Part shown: positions 63,670-64,000 of the stretch, piece after piece | Position numbering within the stretch: the stretch's first letter is position 1 | Layout of the letters: every line of letters begins with the position of its first letter | Assembly (NCBI GenBank): GCA_964410665.1 | Contig: CAYPIE010000010.1 | Coordinates: 1-64,000, forward strand | DNA: 64,000 bases | Source of the DNA: CAYPIE01 sp964410665 | GTDB lineage: Bacteria; Planctomycetota; Planctomycetia; Gemmatales; Gemmataceae | Reading direction: 5' to 3' | Program-made: the position numbers and the translations under genes | Notes under the pieces: generated by a model | Told to the model about the DNA's origin: nothing | Seen by the model: the letters and a program-made list of their open reading frames with translations, nothing else | Databases searched by the model: none

Positions 63670-64000
63670 ATGCAAGGCAGCCCGATAAGTTCCATGATTC
63701 TAGGAATAGACTTCGGGCGGATGTATCTGGTCGATCGCTGGGAGTTTCCCCGCTGGGTAGCAGGGAACGAAGTCGGGGCGATTCTGGCTCTGGCGCTTGG
63801 CACATTGGTCGTCATTCGTACCAATGCGGCATACAAGCGCTGGTGGGAGGCGCGGACCCTGTGGGGGCAACTGATCAATGAAATCCGCAACCTGGCCTTG
63901 AAGACGCGTGCCTATATAACAAGATATTTTGCAGGATTGATTGGCAAACCTCTAAATCGTTGGAATCGCACAGCTCGATTCATGAACAGTCTGTGCATCT
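63670..64000 (+). CDS. Bestrophin-like channel, partial, truncated by window end
   Basis: The reading frame contains GAILALALGTLVVIRTNAAY followed by KRWWEARTLWGQLINEIRNL, the hallmark of bestrophin/RFP-TM family chloride channels. Starts at ATG 63670 or 63694 are possible. The usual first transmembrane helix is not visible in any frame between the YkgJ stop and this point, and the residues after NLALKTRAY do not look typical. The gene may be 5'-truncated, divergent or decayed; the 3' end is outside the window. Confidence 0.6.
   Translation, partial: MQGSPISSMILGIDFGRMYLVDRWEFPRWVAGNEVGAILALALGTLVVIRTNAAYKRWWEARTLWGQLINEIRNLALKTRAYITRYFAGLIGKPLNRWNRTARFMNSLCI

Overview
The window is GC-rich and looks like chromosomal DNA from a planctomycete of the Gemmataceae/Isosphaeraceae type. 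Evidence: three exported proteins share the N-terminal tag seen on planctomycete surface proteins (VEQLEER, VDRMEER, FESLEDR). There are also a PEP-CTERM protein, two large membrane Ser/Thr kinases (one with WD40 repeats), ECF sigma factor modules, a YTV-free but DUF6677-like membrane protein, and many small secreted proteins of unknown function. I saw no rRNA, tRNA, CRISPR array, transposase or phage gene.

Layout. 1-147: 26-bp tandem repeats. 182-11509: envelope/signalling block with a haem peroxidase, an ECF sigma factor overlapping a Ser/Thr kinase, a divergent giant beta-helix/FG-GAP surface protein, an anti-sigma/ECF pair and a spondin-like protein. 11859-22746: mostly housekeeping (MarC, split transketolase, PEP-CTERM nidogen-like protein, Gfo/Idh/MocA oxidoreductase, MscS channel, three small exported proteins, PurH). 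22899-28588: a Bat (aerotolerance-type) operon with moxR near its end and no DUF58 gene. 42385 down to 28609 (minus strand): a compact six-gene operon for an iterative PUFA/enediyne/heterocyst-glycolipid-like lipid synthase. It encodes [NMO-like x2]-KS-AT-ACP-KR, AT-DH-[degenerate PPTase], a free ACP, an alpha/beta-hydrolase, and a MacB/DevC-like permease with its ATPase. 42877-51392: an S49-family protein that lacks its catalytic residues, a HEAVH putative metallopeptidase, the WD40 kinase, an esterase and a GT2 glycosyltransferase. 52020-57860: an AAA ATPase, Ada-AlkA plus Ogt alkylation repair, ComM, and a hexapeptide acetyltransferase. 61948 down to 57900: a minus-strand group with DUF6677-like protein, a small membrane protein, a PAS-AAA-Fis regulator without GAFTGA, a receiver-like protein and a ferredoxin. 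62033-64000: RsmE, a YkgJ-type cysteine-cluster protein and a bestrophin-like gene cut by the window edge.

The most interesting locus is the lipid-synthase operon. A single transcript appears to couple synthesis (KS/AT/KR/DH/ER-like), a carrier protein, probable release (hydrolase) and export (ABC transporter). This resembles in logic the cyanobacterial hgl (glycolipid synthase) plus dev (exporter) pair, which are separate loci, but has a different domain architecture and no adaptor protein. Product and function are unknown; the proposal rests on domain content and gene order only.
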